In this document: piece after piece, positions 26,717-35,297 of the stretch
Layout of the letters: the number at the start of each line of letters is the position of its first letter
How positions within the stretch are numbered: the stretch's first letter is position 1
Assembly: GCA_902603305.1 (NCBI GenBank)
Contig: CACKUI010000003.1
Location: 1 to 60,985, forward strand
Reading direction: 5' to 3'
DNA: 60,985 nucleotides
Source: an uncultured Pelagibacteraceae bacterium
GTDB taxonomy: Bacteria; Pseudomonadota; Alphaproteobacteria; Pelagibacterales; Pelagibacteraceae
Translations under genes and position numbers: made by a program
Notes under the pieces: generated by a model
What the model was told of the DNA's origin: nothing
Database searches by the model: none
The model's input: the letters and a program-made list of their open reading frames with translations, nothing else

Positions 26717-27325
26717 ATGAGTTTTTTTATTTTAGGGTTCTTTACAGGACTGAGTTTAATATTAGCTATTGGTGCTCAAAATATATTTGTAATTGAGCAA
26801 GGTTTAAAAAAACAATTCGTTTTTATTGTTTGTGCAATTTGTGCATTTTCAGATTTCCTTCTTATTTTTTTAGGAATATTCCTCTTTCACTATTTTGAAA
26901 GTTTTCTTTCACCTCTTGCTGAGCTAATTTTAAATATTCTTTTGCTTTTATTTTTAATACATTTTGTATGGAAAAAAATAAAAAGTATAAATACTAATTT
27001 TGAAATAAATCAAAAAAATCAAACAACAAGTCTAGGCTCAATAATAATTAAAACTCTAGGTTTTACTTATTTAAACCCTCATGTTTATTCTGACACTGTA
27101 TTTTTTTTAGGAAACTTTTCAAAAAGTTTTTTAATTAATCAAAAATTATTTTTTGGGTTTGGTGCAACTTTCTCCTCAATAATATTTTTTTTTACATTAG
27201 GATACTTATCTAAGTTTTTATCTAATTACTTAAAAAGCAATAAAGTTTGGAGAATTATAAATATCTTAATAATTTTATTTATGTCGGTTCTTAGTATTTA
27301 CGTATTAATCAATATTTTAGGATAA
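26717..27325 (+). CDS. LysE/ArgO-type basic amino acid exporter
   Basis: Membrane exporter of 202 residues, about six segments. Unlike the RhtB-type gene at 14133, this one has the true LysE/ArgO signature near the N-terminus: Ala-Ile-Gly-Ala-Gln-Asn-Ile-Phe-Val-Ile-Glu-Gln-Gly-Leu-Lys. Characterised members export lysine or arginine. The second half has Thr-Tyr-Leu-Asn-Pro-His-Val-Tyr-Ser-Asp, also conserved. Coupling to the second Liv importer hints that this cassette may handle basic amino acids or derivatives; this is inference. It converges with the binding-protein gene, with a terminator between. Confidence 0.88.
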   Translation: MSFFILGFFTGLSLILAIGAQNIFVIEQGLKKQFVFIVCAICAFSDFLLIFLGIFLFHYFESFLSPLAELILNILLLLFLIHFVWKKIKSINTNFEINQKNQTTSLGSIIIKTLGFTYLNPHVYSDTVFFLGNFSKSFLINQKLFFGFGATFSSIIFFFTLGYLSKFLSNYLKSNKVWRIINILIILFMSVLSIYVLINILG

Positions 27326-27358
27326 AAAAAAACTCCAGCGATTTTCACCGCTGGAGTT
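27324..27358 (-). terminator. Rho-independent terminator after the cassette-2 binding-protein gene
   Basis: Perfect 10-bp stem AACTCCAGCG / CGCTGGAGTT with an 8-base loop. Read on the minus strand it is followed by a long T run (A run at 27324-27332 on the plus strand). It directly follows the binding-protein gene at 27372. On the plus strand there is no T run, so it ends mainly the minus-strand transcript. Confidence 0.9.
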
Positions 27359-27371
27359 AAATAATTAAGTA

Positions 27372-28562
27372 TTATCTTTGTTTTTTGTCTTTAAACTTAC
27401 CGCCTTTAATTTCTTTTTCTATAAAGGCACCTGCTGCTTCTCCAACATCAGTAAATTCAACACTAGATGCTCCTTCGTAGTTAACTGCTTTACCACTAGC
27501 AAGTAAATCTAATGCTTTTTTTAATTCTCCTGGATAAATTTTTTCTCCTGGAGCATTTGCAACAGACATTACATTTGCTTGAACAGTAGCTCTATCAGCT
27601 TTTCCACCAGCTTGCATTGCAAGTACAATCAAAGCTGCAGCATCATAAGACTCTGAAGTATAAGGTCCAGATGAATCAATTCCTGCTCCACCAGCTACAC
27701 CTTTAAAGATTGTTGCACCTTTACCCATTGATCCTGGCAAAGATCCGAATGATTTGTTAAGATCATTTCCAAATCTGTCAGTTAGAGAGTCACCAATCAT
27801 TCCATCAGATAAAACAAATACGTCAAACGCACCTGAGTCTAATGAACCATCAATGATACTTCCACCAGCTTGGTCTAAGTAACCTAACACAGCTAAAGCA
27901 TCGCCACCTGCTGCTGCCAATGTTGCAACTTCAGCACCGTAGTCTCCTTTACCTTCTTCATGAGCTGTAACAACTGTTACGTTTATTCCATGAGCTTTAA
28001 CAGCTGCAACATATACATCTGCTAAACCTTTACCGTAGTCGTTGTTAGTGTGTGTAACTGCAATACTTTTAACTTTTCTATCTTTAGTAATATCTGCTAA
28101 TACTTGACCACCTCTTGCATCAGATGGAGCAGTTCTAAAGAAATATCCATTATCATTAAGATCAGTTAATCCTGGAGAAGTAGCTGATGGTGAAATCATA
28201 ACTACACCATTTGGAACAGCAACGTTAGTTGCAATAGCTCCAGTTACACCAGAACAATCTGCACCCATAATTGCTACTACTCCACCAGATATTAAACCTT
28301 CTGCAGCAGCTGTTGCAGCAGCTGAGTCAACACAAGTTGAATCTGCTCTCTCAACAGAAATCTTCTTTCCTCCAAGTAATGAGCCTGAATCTGAAGCTTC
28401 TTTAAATGCAAGCTCTGCTGATGCAGCCATTGCTGGAGTTAGGGATTCAATAGGACCTGTAAATCCTAAAATAATTCCCATTTTAATGCCATGTCCATCT
28501 GAATAAGCTTTAGTTGCAAAGCAAGAAACAAATACAAACATCGCTAATACTAGTTTTTTCAT
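27372..28562 (-). CDS. livJ: Liv-type ABC substrate-binding protein (cassette 2)
   Basis: Periplasmic ligand-binding protein, 396 residues, signal peptide at 1-21 (ending Ala-Tyr-Ser). The type I fold is evident: Ile-Leu-Gly-Phe-Thr-Gly-Pro-Ile near residue 31, one early Cys pair (Asp-Ser-Thr-Cys and Ala-Asp-Cys-Ser-Gly), then the Ser-Pro-Ser-Ala-Thr-Ser-Pro segment. It lies on the opposite strand, convergent with the LivGFHM-LysE run, so it has its own promoter and terminator. A GAGGG ribosome site precedes the ATG. It is probably the partner of cassette 2, since no other binding protein lies nearby. Its Ala/Gly-rich, less AT-rich codons suggest high expression. Confidence 0.87.
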   Translation of the reverse strand: MKKLVLAMFVFVSCFATKAYSDGHGIKMGIILGFTGPIESLTPAMAASAELAFKEASDSGSLLGGKKISVERADSTCVDSAAATAAAEGLISGGVVAIMGADCSGVTGAIATNVAVPNGVVMISPSATSPGLTDLNDNGYFFRTAPSDARGGQVLADITKDRKVKSIAVTHTNNDYGKGLADVYVAAVKAHGINVTVVTAHEEGKGDYGAEVATLAAAGGDALAVLGYLDQAGGSIIDGSLDSGAFDVFVLSDGMIGDSLTDRFGNDLNKSFGSLPGSMGKGATIFKGVAGGAGIDSSGPYTSESYDAAALIVLAMQAGGKADRATVQANVMSVANAPGEKIYPGELKKALDLLASGKAVNYEGASSVEFTDVGEAAGAFIEKEIKGGKFKDKKQR

Positions 28563-28635
28563 ATATTCCCTCTAATTGTTAACAATTTATATAAACAAAA
28601 TTAAATCCTATTGATTTTAATTTTCAATGAGAAAA

Positions 28636-29493
28636 TTATCTCATTTTTTGAGCAAAAAACACTGAAGTAATGACAATTATTCCTCCAATTACTGTTACTA
28701 GAGATGGAATCTCACCAAAAATAAAAAAAGTAAGGATTAAACCAAATACAGGGAATAAAGCGTAGAATGGCAATACCATATCAAGAGGATAAAATTTATA
28801 AAGATAGAACATCATTAAATGTCCTAGCAAAGAAATAATTGCTCCAGCGTATAAAACTGTGAACCAACTTCCTAAACTTATATTTTTTATTGTTTGAAAT
28901 GTATTTCCCTCAAATATTGCAGACAATATTATTAAAATTATAAATCCAGTAAAGCTCATAATAGTATTAGTAAATTTAACATCTAATTCTTTTAAATATC
29001 TTGAAAATACTTGGGATAGTCCGTAGAAAAAAGCCATACCGCAAATAAGAAGTGACCCTATTATTTCCTCGACTACTTTTGGGTCGAATGCGAGTATGAC
29101 AATACCAAAAAAAGATATCATAATTAATATCCATTTTTTATAACTTATTTTTTCATTTAAAAATATTGAGCTTAATATAATTCCAAAAGGAATTGAAAGT
29201 TGAGCCCCTATTGTAATTGGCGCAAGTATACTTGATGCATTTATAGATAAATATAAAAACATATTCACCGCAACACCAAAACATAACGAAAACCCAATTA
29301 AAGGAATAATATATTTTTTATCTATACTTTGAATTTTAAAAAATGGAATTAAACAAATAAAAACAATAGCCATTCTTAATGAACCAAAAAGAATTGGTGG
29401 AATAGTATCGTTCAATCCAAGCTTACCAGTTGGATATGCACTTCCTAACAAAAATACAACAAATAAAATAAGTAGAGTATGTTTTACAGACAA
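28636..29493 (-). CDS. DMT-superfamily (EamA) transporter 2
   Basis: Ten-segment permease of two EamA repeats, 285 residues; the first repeat starts with Gly-Ser-Ala-Tyr-Pro-Thr-Gly-Lys near residue 17. It is the last gene of the minus-strand operon that begins with the LLM monooxygenase at 35197, 3 bp after the aldehyde dehydrogenase gene. It probably moves a substrate or product of that pathway; direction and substrate are unknown. Confidence 0.85.
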   Translation of the reverse strand: MSVKHTLLILFVVFLLGSAYPTGKLGLNDTIPPILFGSLRMAIVFICLIPFFKIQSIDKKYIIPLIGFSLCFGVAVNMFLYLSINASSILAPITIGAQLSIPFGIILSSIFLNEKISYKKWILIMISFFGIVILAFDPKVVEEIIGSLLICGMAFFYGLSQVFSRYLKELDVKFTNTIMSFTGFIILIILSAIFEGNTFQTIKNISLGSWFTVLYAGAIISLLGHLMMFYLYKFYPLDMVLPFYALFPVFGLILTFFIFGEIPSLVTVIGGIIVITSVFFAQKMR

Positions 29494-29496
29494 AAA

Positions 29497-30978
29497 TTAT
29501 CTTATAGAGAAAGGATCTAAAGTTGGTTCATCAGATGTGTAATACCAAGTTGTCTTAACTCTAGTATAATCCTTTATTGAGTCCATTCCCGCTTCCTTTC
29601 CATATCCACTATCTTTAATACCACCAAAAGGTGCTGATGGAGAAATCAATCGATAAGTATTTACAAATGTTATACCTGCTCTTATTGCATTAGAAACTCT
29701 TAGACCTCTGGAGAAATCACTTGTATAGACCCCAGAAGATAATCCATATTGATTATCGTTCATTTTCTCTATTACCTCTTTTTCCGTATCAAATTTCATA
29801 ACTGATAAAACTGGTCCAAAAAGCTCGTTTTCTGCAGTTGGAAGATTATGATTATCACATTCAATTATTGTAGGAGGAAAATAGTATCCCTCATTTGAAA
29901 ATGGATGCCTTTCACCACCACACTTTATTTTTCCACCTTGTTCTGTGGTTTTTTTTATGTTTTTTTCAATAATTTCTAATTGTTTATAATTACTTAATGG
30001 TCCCATTTCTGTGTCTGGATCCATAGGAGCACCAATTTTTATTTTTTCAGCTCTTTTTGTGAGTTTGTCAAGGAACTCATCGTAAATTCCTTTTTGTAGA
30101 TATAACCTTGAACCAGCAATACAACTCTGTCCGCTAGCTCCAAATATTCCTGCAGTAATTCCATTAATAGCATTTTCTTGATGAGCATCATCAAATACTG
30201 CAACAGGACTTTTTCCTCCAAGTTCTAAGCTTACTTCTGATAAATTTTCTGCTGAATTTCTAATTATATGTCTTGCAGTTTCGGGTCCTCCTGTAAAAGC
30301 AACTTTTTCAACTAAATTATGTGTAGTTAAAGCCTTTCCACATGGGTCTCCAAATCCTGTAATAACATTAACAACTCCTTTAGGAATACCAGTTTCTTCA
30401 ATAAGTTTTGCAAATTCAAACATAACAGCAGGAGCAAGTTCTGACGATTTTATTACCACAGTGTTTCCCATAGCAAGAGCAGGAGCAAGTTTTGTAGCCG
30501 TCAAAAACATTTGAGAATTCCATGGAACAATCGCAGCGATAACACCAATAGGTATTCTTGAAGTTATGGCTTGAATATTTGGTTTATCTATTGGCAGAAC
30601 TGTGCCTTCGACCTTGTCTGCCATACCTGCATAATAATCATAATACTCAGCAATATAATTTGCTTGTTTATTTGTTTCTCTATAAAGTTTTCCAGTATCT
30701 ATAGTTTCAATTTTTCCAAGTAATTCTGCGTTATCTCTAAGCTTATTTCCAATAGCTCTTAGAAACTTTGCTCTTTCTCGCGGTAATATTTTAGGCCAAT
30801 CTCCTTCAAAGGCTTTTTGAGCTGCTTGAACTGCTTTATCTACGTCAGAAGCACTTGCCTCAGGAACAACTGCCCAGGGTTTATTATCTTCCGGATTTAA
30901 AGTTTCAAAAGTTTTTTTAGTATCAGAGTCAACCCATTGTCCCCCTATAAACATTTTATATTTTTTTAATTCAGGCAT
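29497..30978 (-). CDS. NAD(P)-dependent aldehyde dehydrogenase
   Basis: Oxidises an aldehyde to the acid, 493 residues, normal for the family. The catalytic Cys286 is in Gly-Gln-Ser-Cys and the general base Glu252 in Leu-Glu-Leu-Gly-Gly-Lys. The Phe-Thr-Gly-Gly-Pro motif differs from the more common Phe-Thr-Gly-Ser. The C-terminus has Pro-Phe-Gly-Gly-Ile-Lys-Asp-Ser-Gly. The nearest characterised relatives by look are betaine-aldehyde and semialdehyde dehydrogenases; since carnitine genes lie 11 kb away, 4-trimethylaminobutyraldehyde is one possible substrate, but the operon suggests a product of the LLM/ThDP enzymes. It overlaps the hydrolase gene by 8 bp. Confidence 0.9.
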   Translation of the reverse strand: MPELKKYKMFIGGQWVDSDTKKTFETLNPEDNKPWAVVPEASASDVDKAVQAAQKAFEGDWPKILPRERAKFLRAIGNKLRDNAELLGKIETIDTGKLYRETNKQANYIAEYYDYYAGMADKVEGTVLPIDKPNIQAITSRIPIGVIAAIVPWNSQMFLTATKLAPALAMGNTVVIKSSELAPAVMFEFAKLIEETGIPKGVVNVITGFGDPCGKALTTHNLVEKVAFTGGPETARHIIRNSAENLSEVSLELGGKSPVAVFDDAHQENAINGITAGIFGASGQSCIAGSRLYLQKGIYDEFLDKLTKRAEKIKIGAPMDPDTEMGPLSNYKQLEIIEKNIKKTTEQGGKIKCGGERHPFSNEGYYFPPTIIECDNHNLPTAENELFGPVLSVMKFDTEKEVIEKMNDNQYGLSSGVYTSDFSRGLRVSNAIRAGITFVNTYRLISPSAPFGGIKDSGYGKEAGMDSIKDYTRVKTTWYYTSDEPTLDPFSIR

Positions 30979-31744
30979 TTTGTATATGATCTTTAATTGC
31001 TTTATTTACATCATATGAGCATTCAATACTACATAGATGTTTACCTACAGGTATTATTTTTACTTCAGAGTTTTTAATCTTTTTACTCAGATTATCAGAC
31101 ATTTCTGGAGTTGAGCCTACATCACCTTCTCCAGTCATCACAAGTGTTTTGACATTAATATTTTCAAATTTTTCATTATCTTTATGATTTACAAACAATG
31201 AGTAAACTTTAATAAAGTTATCCATATTATTATTGCTAAGTATTGAGAAAATTTTATCTGAAATTAGAGGATTTTTCTCAATAAAATCCTTATTAAACCA
31301 TCTATTGAGGGCGTCTTTTGTCAGTTTTTTATCTTTCTTTGTCTGTTTAAACCTTTCATTTACTATCTTCTGTTCGTTATCAGATCTATTAAATATTGAG
31401 CACAACAATGTTAGGGATTTCAATCTATCACTAAATCTCGATGCAAAGTTTCTTGCAATCAATGAACCTATTGAAAATCCAATAAGGTGAATTTTACTAA
31501 ATTTTAATTCATCAATAAGATGAATAATTTGATCTGAAAAATCATCAAAACTTATTTTTTCTTTATTTAAAGGTGTTCTACCGTGTCCAAGGATATCATA
31601 AATTAAAACTGTATTATCAAATTCATTAATTTGTGGATCCCATATATTATGATCAAGACCCACACCATGAATAAATACTATTGGAATTCCTTTTTTTTGA
31701 TTTAGTTTATAGAATGTACCTTTAGAGTCTATTGCATTGATCAT
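30971..31744 (-). CDS. Alpha/beta hydrolase (enol-lactonase/esterase-like) A
   Basis: Serine hydrolase of 257 residues. Nucleophile Ser91 sits in Gly-Phe-Ser-Ile-Gly, with the oxyanion segment His-Gly-Val-Gly near residue 26. A probable acid is the Asp of Gly-Glu-Gly-Asp near 211 and the His of Gly-Lys-His near 239. It resembles 3-oxoadipate enol-lactonases. A short cap-region motif, Asn-Arg-Trp-Phe followed by Phe-Ile-Glu-Lys-Asn-Pro, is shared with the hydrolase at 44647, so the two are paralogs, each near an LLM monooxygenase. Confidence 0.87.
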   Translation of the reverse strand: MINAIDSKGTFYKLNQKKGIPIVFIHGVGLDHNIWDPQINEFDNTVLIYDILGHGRTPLNKEKISFDDFSDQIIHLIDELKFSKIHLIGFSIGSLIARNFASRFSDRLKSLTLLCSIFNRSDNEQKIVNERFKQTKKDKKLTKDALNRWFNKDFIEKNPLISDKIFSILSNNNMDNFIKVYSLFVNHKDNEKFENINVKTLVMTGEGDVGSTPEMSDNLSKKIKNSEVKIIPVGKHLCSIECSYDVNKAIKDHIQNA

Positions 31745-31746
31745 TA

Positions 31747-32334
31747 TTATTTTGGATCAATGCCCATCTCCTTCATATCTTGGTATCTATCGCCTGTTCT
31801 TGCATGAGCTCTACCTGTCGAGGCGCCACCAATCGCGATAACAATTTCATCATCAAATGGAGCATCATGAATTGTAAAATCATGTGTAAGATAATATGGT
31901 CTTAAACCAGAGTCGGTTTTGTGCATCATTGGAATAGATATTTTTGATCCAGCCGGACCTCTTGTATTCGTAAAACTTAAATAAGAAGTTCCTCCAACAG
32001 CATCTCTGAACTTATTTCCAAATCTTAATGTATGAATAAATGCTGATGCATGTTCTATTTCTCCATTCAGTCCGACCACACCTGCTTTCCCATATGCTAA
32101 TATTTTATCTGGAGAGCCTATTTCTTTTATAAGTTCAGGAACTAATAAATCTCCAAGTTTAGGAGCTAGATCTAAAATAATGGGTTTTAAGTCTTCCACA
32201 AAACCTTTTCCATCCCAAGGATTTTTAAAAACTGCAGCAACAGAAACCATTAAAACTGGTTCTTTAGCTTCTTTTCCACCTTCAATAAAAGTCTTATCTA
32301 CAAATTTAGTAAACTTACGTAATTCTAATTTCAT
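31747..32334 (-). CDS. AA_synth (DUF1185) family protein, so-called amino acid synthesis protein
   Basis: A 195-residue protein of the Pfam AA_synth family, whose function is not established. Recognisable parts are Val-Ser-Val-Ala-Ala-Val-Phe-Lys-Asn-Pro near residue 30, Gly-Lys-Ala-Gly-Val-Val-Gly near 82, the Glu-His-Ala-Ser-Ala motif near 94 and the terminal Arg-Thr-Gly-Asp-Arg. It starts 4 bp inside the end of the ThDP enzyme gene and ends 2 bp before the hydrolase. The tight placement argues for a role in the same catabolic pathway rather than amino acid synthesis. Confidence 0.85.
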   Translation of the reverse strand: MKLELRKFTKFVDKTFIEGGKEAKEPVLMVSVAAVFKNPWDGKGFVEDLKPIILDLAPKLGDLLVPELIKEIGSPDKILAYGKAGVVGLNGEIEHASAFIHTLRFGNKFRDAVGGTSYLSFTNTRGPAGSKISIPMMHKTDSGLRPYYLTHDFTIHDAPFDDEIVIAIGGASTGRAHARTGDRYQDMKEMGIDPK

Positions 32335-34031
32335 TTTTTAATTCTATGTGTAAAGCTATCTCTTCTAAAACTGTATAACGCTTTTGGATCTACATCAACA
32401 TCTATAACAACTGGTTTATTTACTTTTAATGCACTTTTTACTGCCTCATTAACTTCTGATAATTTTTTAACTTTAATTCCTTTAGCACCATATAGTTTCG
32501 CAACTTCATCAAAAGGAGGACTTTGAATATCAGCTCCTAAATATCTTTCACCATAGAAATCTTTTTGATAAGCCTTTTCTGCCCCCCAACTTTTATTATT
32601 CATTACAATTGTAATTGTGTTAATGCCATGTTCTACAGCTGTACTTAATTCAGAAATAGTCATTCCAAATCCACCATCACCCATTAAACTAACAACTGTT
32701 TTATTAGGTTTTGCAACCTTTATCCCCAAACCACATGCAAATGAGAAGCCTACTAAACCAAAATCAAGGGGTGTGAAAAGGGAAGGAGGATTGTAATATT
32801 CTAAAGCATCTGTTGCTTGAAGGCAAAGTGTTCCAGCATCAAGTGTTATTGCAGTATTTTTTGGTAGTACTTTTCTTAATTCTCTGAATAGACCATTCGG
32901 TTGGATTGGAAAATTTTTTGACTTTATATTATCCCTATCTTTAAGAAATTTTGATCTCTCTAATAAAAAGCTATTTGTCCATTCTTTGTAATTGAAAATT
33001 TTCTTTTGTTTTCTTAATTCAGCTAAAATTTGATCTGTCACAAGTGCAGCATCGCCGTGAATACCTACATTAACTGTAAAGTATCTTCCTATCATTGTTT
33101 TTTCTAACTCAATTTGTACAATTTTTGCGTTTTTATTTATATTGTCATACGAATAGAAAGTGGAATTGAAACCAAGTCTTGTACCAATTGCAATAATTAG
33201 TTCTGCCTCTTTGACTAATCTTGATGCAACAATGTTTCCTCTAGGTCCCATTTGTCCAGCATTTAACTTATGACTAAAGGGAATTGCATCTCCATGTCCC
33301 GCTGCAGTTACAATTGGAATATTTAAAAATTCAGCAAGCTTTGTTACAGACTTAAATTTAGAATTATATTTTATTCCTCCTCCAGCAACAATTACTGTTT
33401 TTTTTGATTTGAGAATAAGTTTTATAGTTCTATCAATTAAATTCTTTTTACATTTTAAGTCACTTTCAGCTTTATAAGATTTTTTATTTTCATTAATCTT
33501 AAACTTTGAAGTATCAGAAAGAACATTTCTTGGAAGGTTTATACAAACTGGTCCTCTGCGTGGTGACATTGCAAGGTTAAAAGCATCTTTAAAGGCCGTT
33601 GGTATATGACTTGCCTTTTTTACTGTCCATGTTTTTTTTGTTATAGGATCAAAAAGTGATTGTTGATCAAGTCCTTGAAAGGCATCCTCCATCTTATCTT
33701 TAGTAGAATATAAACCTGCAATAGATACTACAGGAGAAAATGCTGCTTTTGCTTGCGCTATTCCCGTAACGAGATTAGTTGCTCCTGGACCGTTTTGACC
33801 AGCAATTATTACACCTGGTTGATTAGAAGCTCTTGCATATCCATCCGCCATATGTGTTCCAGTTCTTTCATCTCTTACACCTATAAATTTAATTTTTTTT
33901 TCATGATATAATGCATCAAACATTTCCATGGTTGCTGAACCAATTAGACCAAAGACGTGTTTAACTTTTTCTTTTTTTAATGATTTCACTGCCGCTTGAC
34001 CACCGGTCAAGGTATTCTTGGTCTTAATCAC
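32331..34031 (-). CDS. Thiamine-diphosphate-dependent enzyme (acetolactate synthase / sulfoacetaldehyde acetyltransferase-like)
   Basis: ThDP enzyme of 566 residues that would cleave or join a 2-oxo-acid or aldehyde. The N-terminal pyrimidine domain has Gly-Leu-Ile-Gly-Ser-Ala near 28 and the catalytic Glu55. The C-terminal diphosphate motif starts Gly-Asp-Gly at 451 and ends Asn-Asn at 478-479. The Ile-Gly-Ser-Ala segment recalls Xsc, but I cannot assign that reaction. No regulatory small subunit is nearby, which argues against a biosynthetic acetolactate synthase. It overlaps its neighbours on both sides by 4 bp. Confidence 0.85.
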   Translation of the reverse strand: MIKTKNTLTGGQAAVKSLKKEKVKHVFGLIGSATMEMFDALYHEKKIKFIGVRDERTGTHMADGYARASNQPGVIIAGQNGPGATNLVTGIAQAKAAFSPVVSIAGLYSTKDKMEDAFQGLDQQSLFDPITKKTWTVKKASHIPTAFKDAFNLAMSPRRGPVCINLPRNVLSDTSKFKINENKKSYKAESDLKCKKNLIDRTIKLILKSKKTVIVAGGGIKYNSKFKSVTKLAEFLNIPIVTAAGHGDAIPFSHKLNAGQMGPRGNIVASRLVKEAELIIAIGTRLGFNSTFYSYDNINKNAKIVQIELEKTMIGRYFTVNVGIHGDAALVTDQILAELRKQKKIFNYKEWTNSFLLERSKFLKDRDNIKSKNFPIQPNGLFRELRKVLPKNTAITLDAGTLCLQATDALEYYNPPSLFTPLDFGLVGFSFACGLGIKVAKPNKTVVSLMGDGGFGMTISELSTAVEHGINTITIVMNNKSWGAEKAYQKDFYGERYLGADIQSPPFDEVAKLYGAKGIKVKKLSEVNEAVKSALKVNKPVVIDVDVDPKALYSFRRDSFTHRIKK

Positions 34032-35197
34032 GATACTTTTTTAACTTCAGTATCTAGATCATCTTTAAAGTTAGGCATTACTTTTTCAGTGAATAGTTTA
34101 ATACTTTTCATACAATCTTCATGTTTAACACCAGGAAAGTTAGACCAGACTTGAAGATTTTGAAGATTAAGTTCTGATTGTAGTTCTTTAATCTTATCTG
34201 TTACATATTCAGGAGTACCAAACAACATATTTCTCTTATGTAAAAACTCATAATTAAGAAGATCTAATTTACCCTTTGTTTCTGGAAGCTCTTCACCAGG
34301 ATCCATGTGATTACCAAGACCTCTCCAATGACAAACCCATTTCATATAATTTACCATATGTTGGCCTGCTTTTTCTTTGGCCTCCTCCATAGTGTCAGCG
34401 ACAAACATATCTCTGACGAGAGTAACGCCTTCACCTAAAGGGACATTTTTTTTAGTAACTTCAGATCTTTTATTTTTGTAAGCTTCAAATCTTATTTTCA
34501 ATGCTTTAACTGTAGGTATCCACATAATTACATTTATATTATTTTCTGCTGCCCACTCTATAGATCTTATACCATCAACAACTTGATGTATTGGAGGGTG
34601 TGGATTTTGATAAGGCTTTGGAAGAACACTAATTTTTTTCATAGTGCTATCTGCCATATTCATAAATTCTTCACTTGGCGGGCTCATGTCATGCTGCCAA
34701 ACATAGTTTGGTGATGGGTAAGTATAAAATTCTCCATCATGATTAAAAAATTTCTCTGACCATGCTTTTTTCAAAATTTCCAATGTTTCAGCAAATAATC
34801 TAAAATTTTTTGCTTGATCTTTTAGATCTGCTTCTTTATTTAAATTAATTGCTTCTCTTCCATAAACACCTCTTGCAACACCAACTTCTACTCTTCCTTT
34901 TGAAAGTTGATCAAGTGTAGCAATATCTTCTGCTAATCTTATAGGATTATGAAAAGTTATTACATTTGCTGCTTGTCCTATTCTTATATTTTTTGTTCTT
35001 GCTGCAGCATCTGCTCCTAGCATTAGGGGATTGGTACACGACTCCATTCCTTCATGATTAAAATGGTGTTCAGTAAACCAAATTGAATTCCAACTGTTTT
35101 GATCACAATATTCGGTGATCTGTTTAGTTTCATCTAATAATTTATGATACGGTTTGTGTGTCCAATTTGTAGTATTACAAAAATAACCAAACTTCAT
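34028..35197 (-). CDS. LLM-class flavin-dependent monooxygenase A (bacterial luciferase-like)
   Basis: FMN-dependent monooxygenase, 389 residues. I place the start at ATG 35197 (Met-Lys-Phe-Gly-Tyr-Phe) because a strong AAAGGAGG precedes it; 14 further in-frame codons upstream lack family likeness. The N-terminal Thr-Glu-His-His-Phe and the Ala-Asn-Val-Ile-Thr-Phe-His-Asn-Pro-Ile-Arg-Leu-Ala-Glu-Asp segment are typical of the luciferase superfamily. It is the first gene of the six-gene operon down to 28636. A flavin reductase would be needed; none is in the window. The substrate is unknown. Confidence 0.88.
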   Translation of the reverse strand: MKFGYFCNTTNWTHKPYHKLLDETKQITEYCDQNSWNSIWFTEHHFNHEGMESCTNPLMLGADAAARTKNIRIGQAANVITFHNPIRLAEDIATLDQLSKGRVEVGVARGVYGREAINLNKEADLKDQAKNFRLFAETLEILKKAWSEKFFNHDGEFYTYPSPNYVWQHDMSPPSEEFMNMADSTMKKISVLPKPYQNPHPPIHQVVDGIRSIEWAAENNINVIMWIPTVKALKIRFEAYKNKRSEVTKKNVPLGEGVTLVRDMFVADTMEEAKEKAGQHMVNYMKWVCHWRGLGNHMDPGEELPETKGKLDLLNYEFLHKRNMLFGTPEYVTDKIKELQSELNLQNLQVWSNFPGVKHEDCMKSIKLFTEKVMPNFKDDLDTEVKKVS

Positions 35198-35201
35198 TAA
35201 G

Positions 35202-35209
35202 CCTCCTTT
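35202..35209 (-). promoter_or_regulatory. Ribosome-binding site fixing the LLM monooxygenase A start
   Basis: AAAGGAGG on the minus strand, 4 bases before the ATG at 35197. It supports this start over the in-frame ATG at 35239. Confidence 0.65.
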
Positions 35210-35297
35210 AAAAATTAATTTAAAGACGACCGATCCCACTTTCGTATATGATTTTACGACGAGTTATGTATCGCTTTATAAAATAATATTATTATTC

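Noticed and set aside
28626..28645. AATGAG...CTCATT hairpin followed by T run on the plus strand
   Set aside because: No plus-strand gene ends here and the stem is only 6 bp of weak pairs overlapping a stop codon; not a credible terminator.
32331..34031. Biosynthetic acetolactate synthase (IlvB) or Xsc
   Set aside because: No small subunit or ilvC nearby, no phosphotransacetylase for Xsc, and the operon is catabolic in look; left as a general ThDP enzyme.
35198..35239. Upstream ATG for LLM monooxygenase A at 35239
   Set aside because: The strong AAAGGAGG lies between this ATG and the one at 35197, and the family N-terminus starts at 35197.
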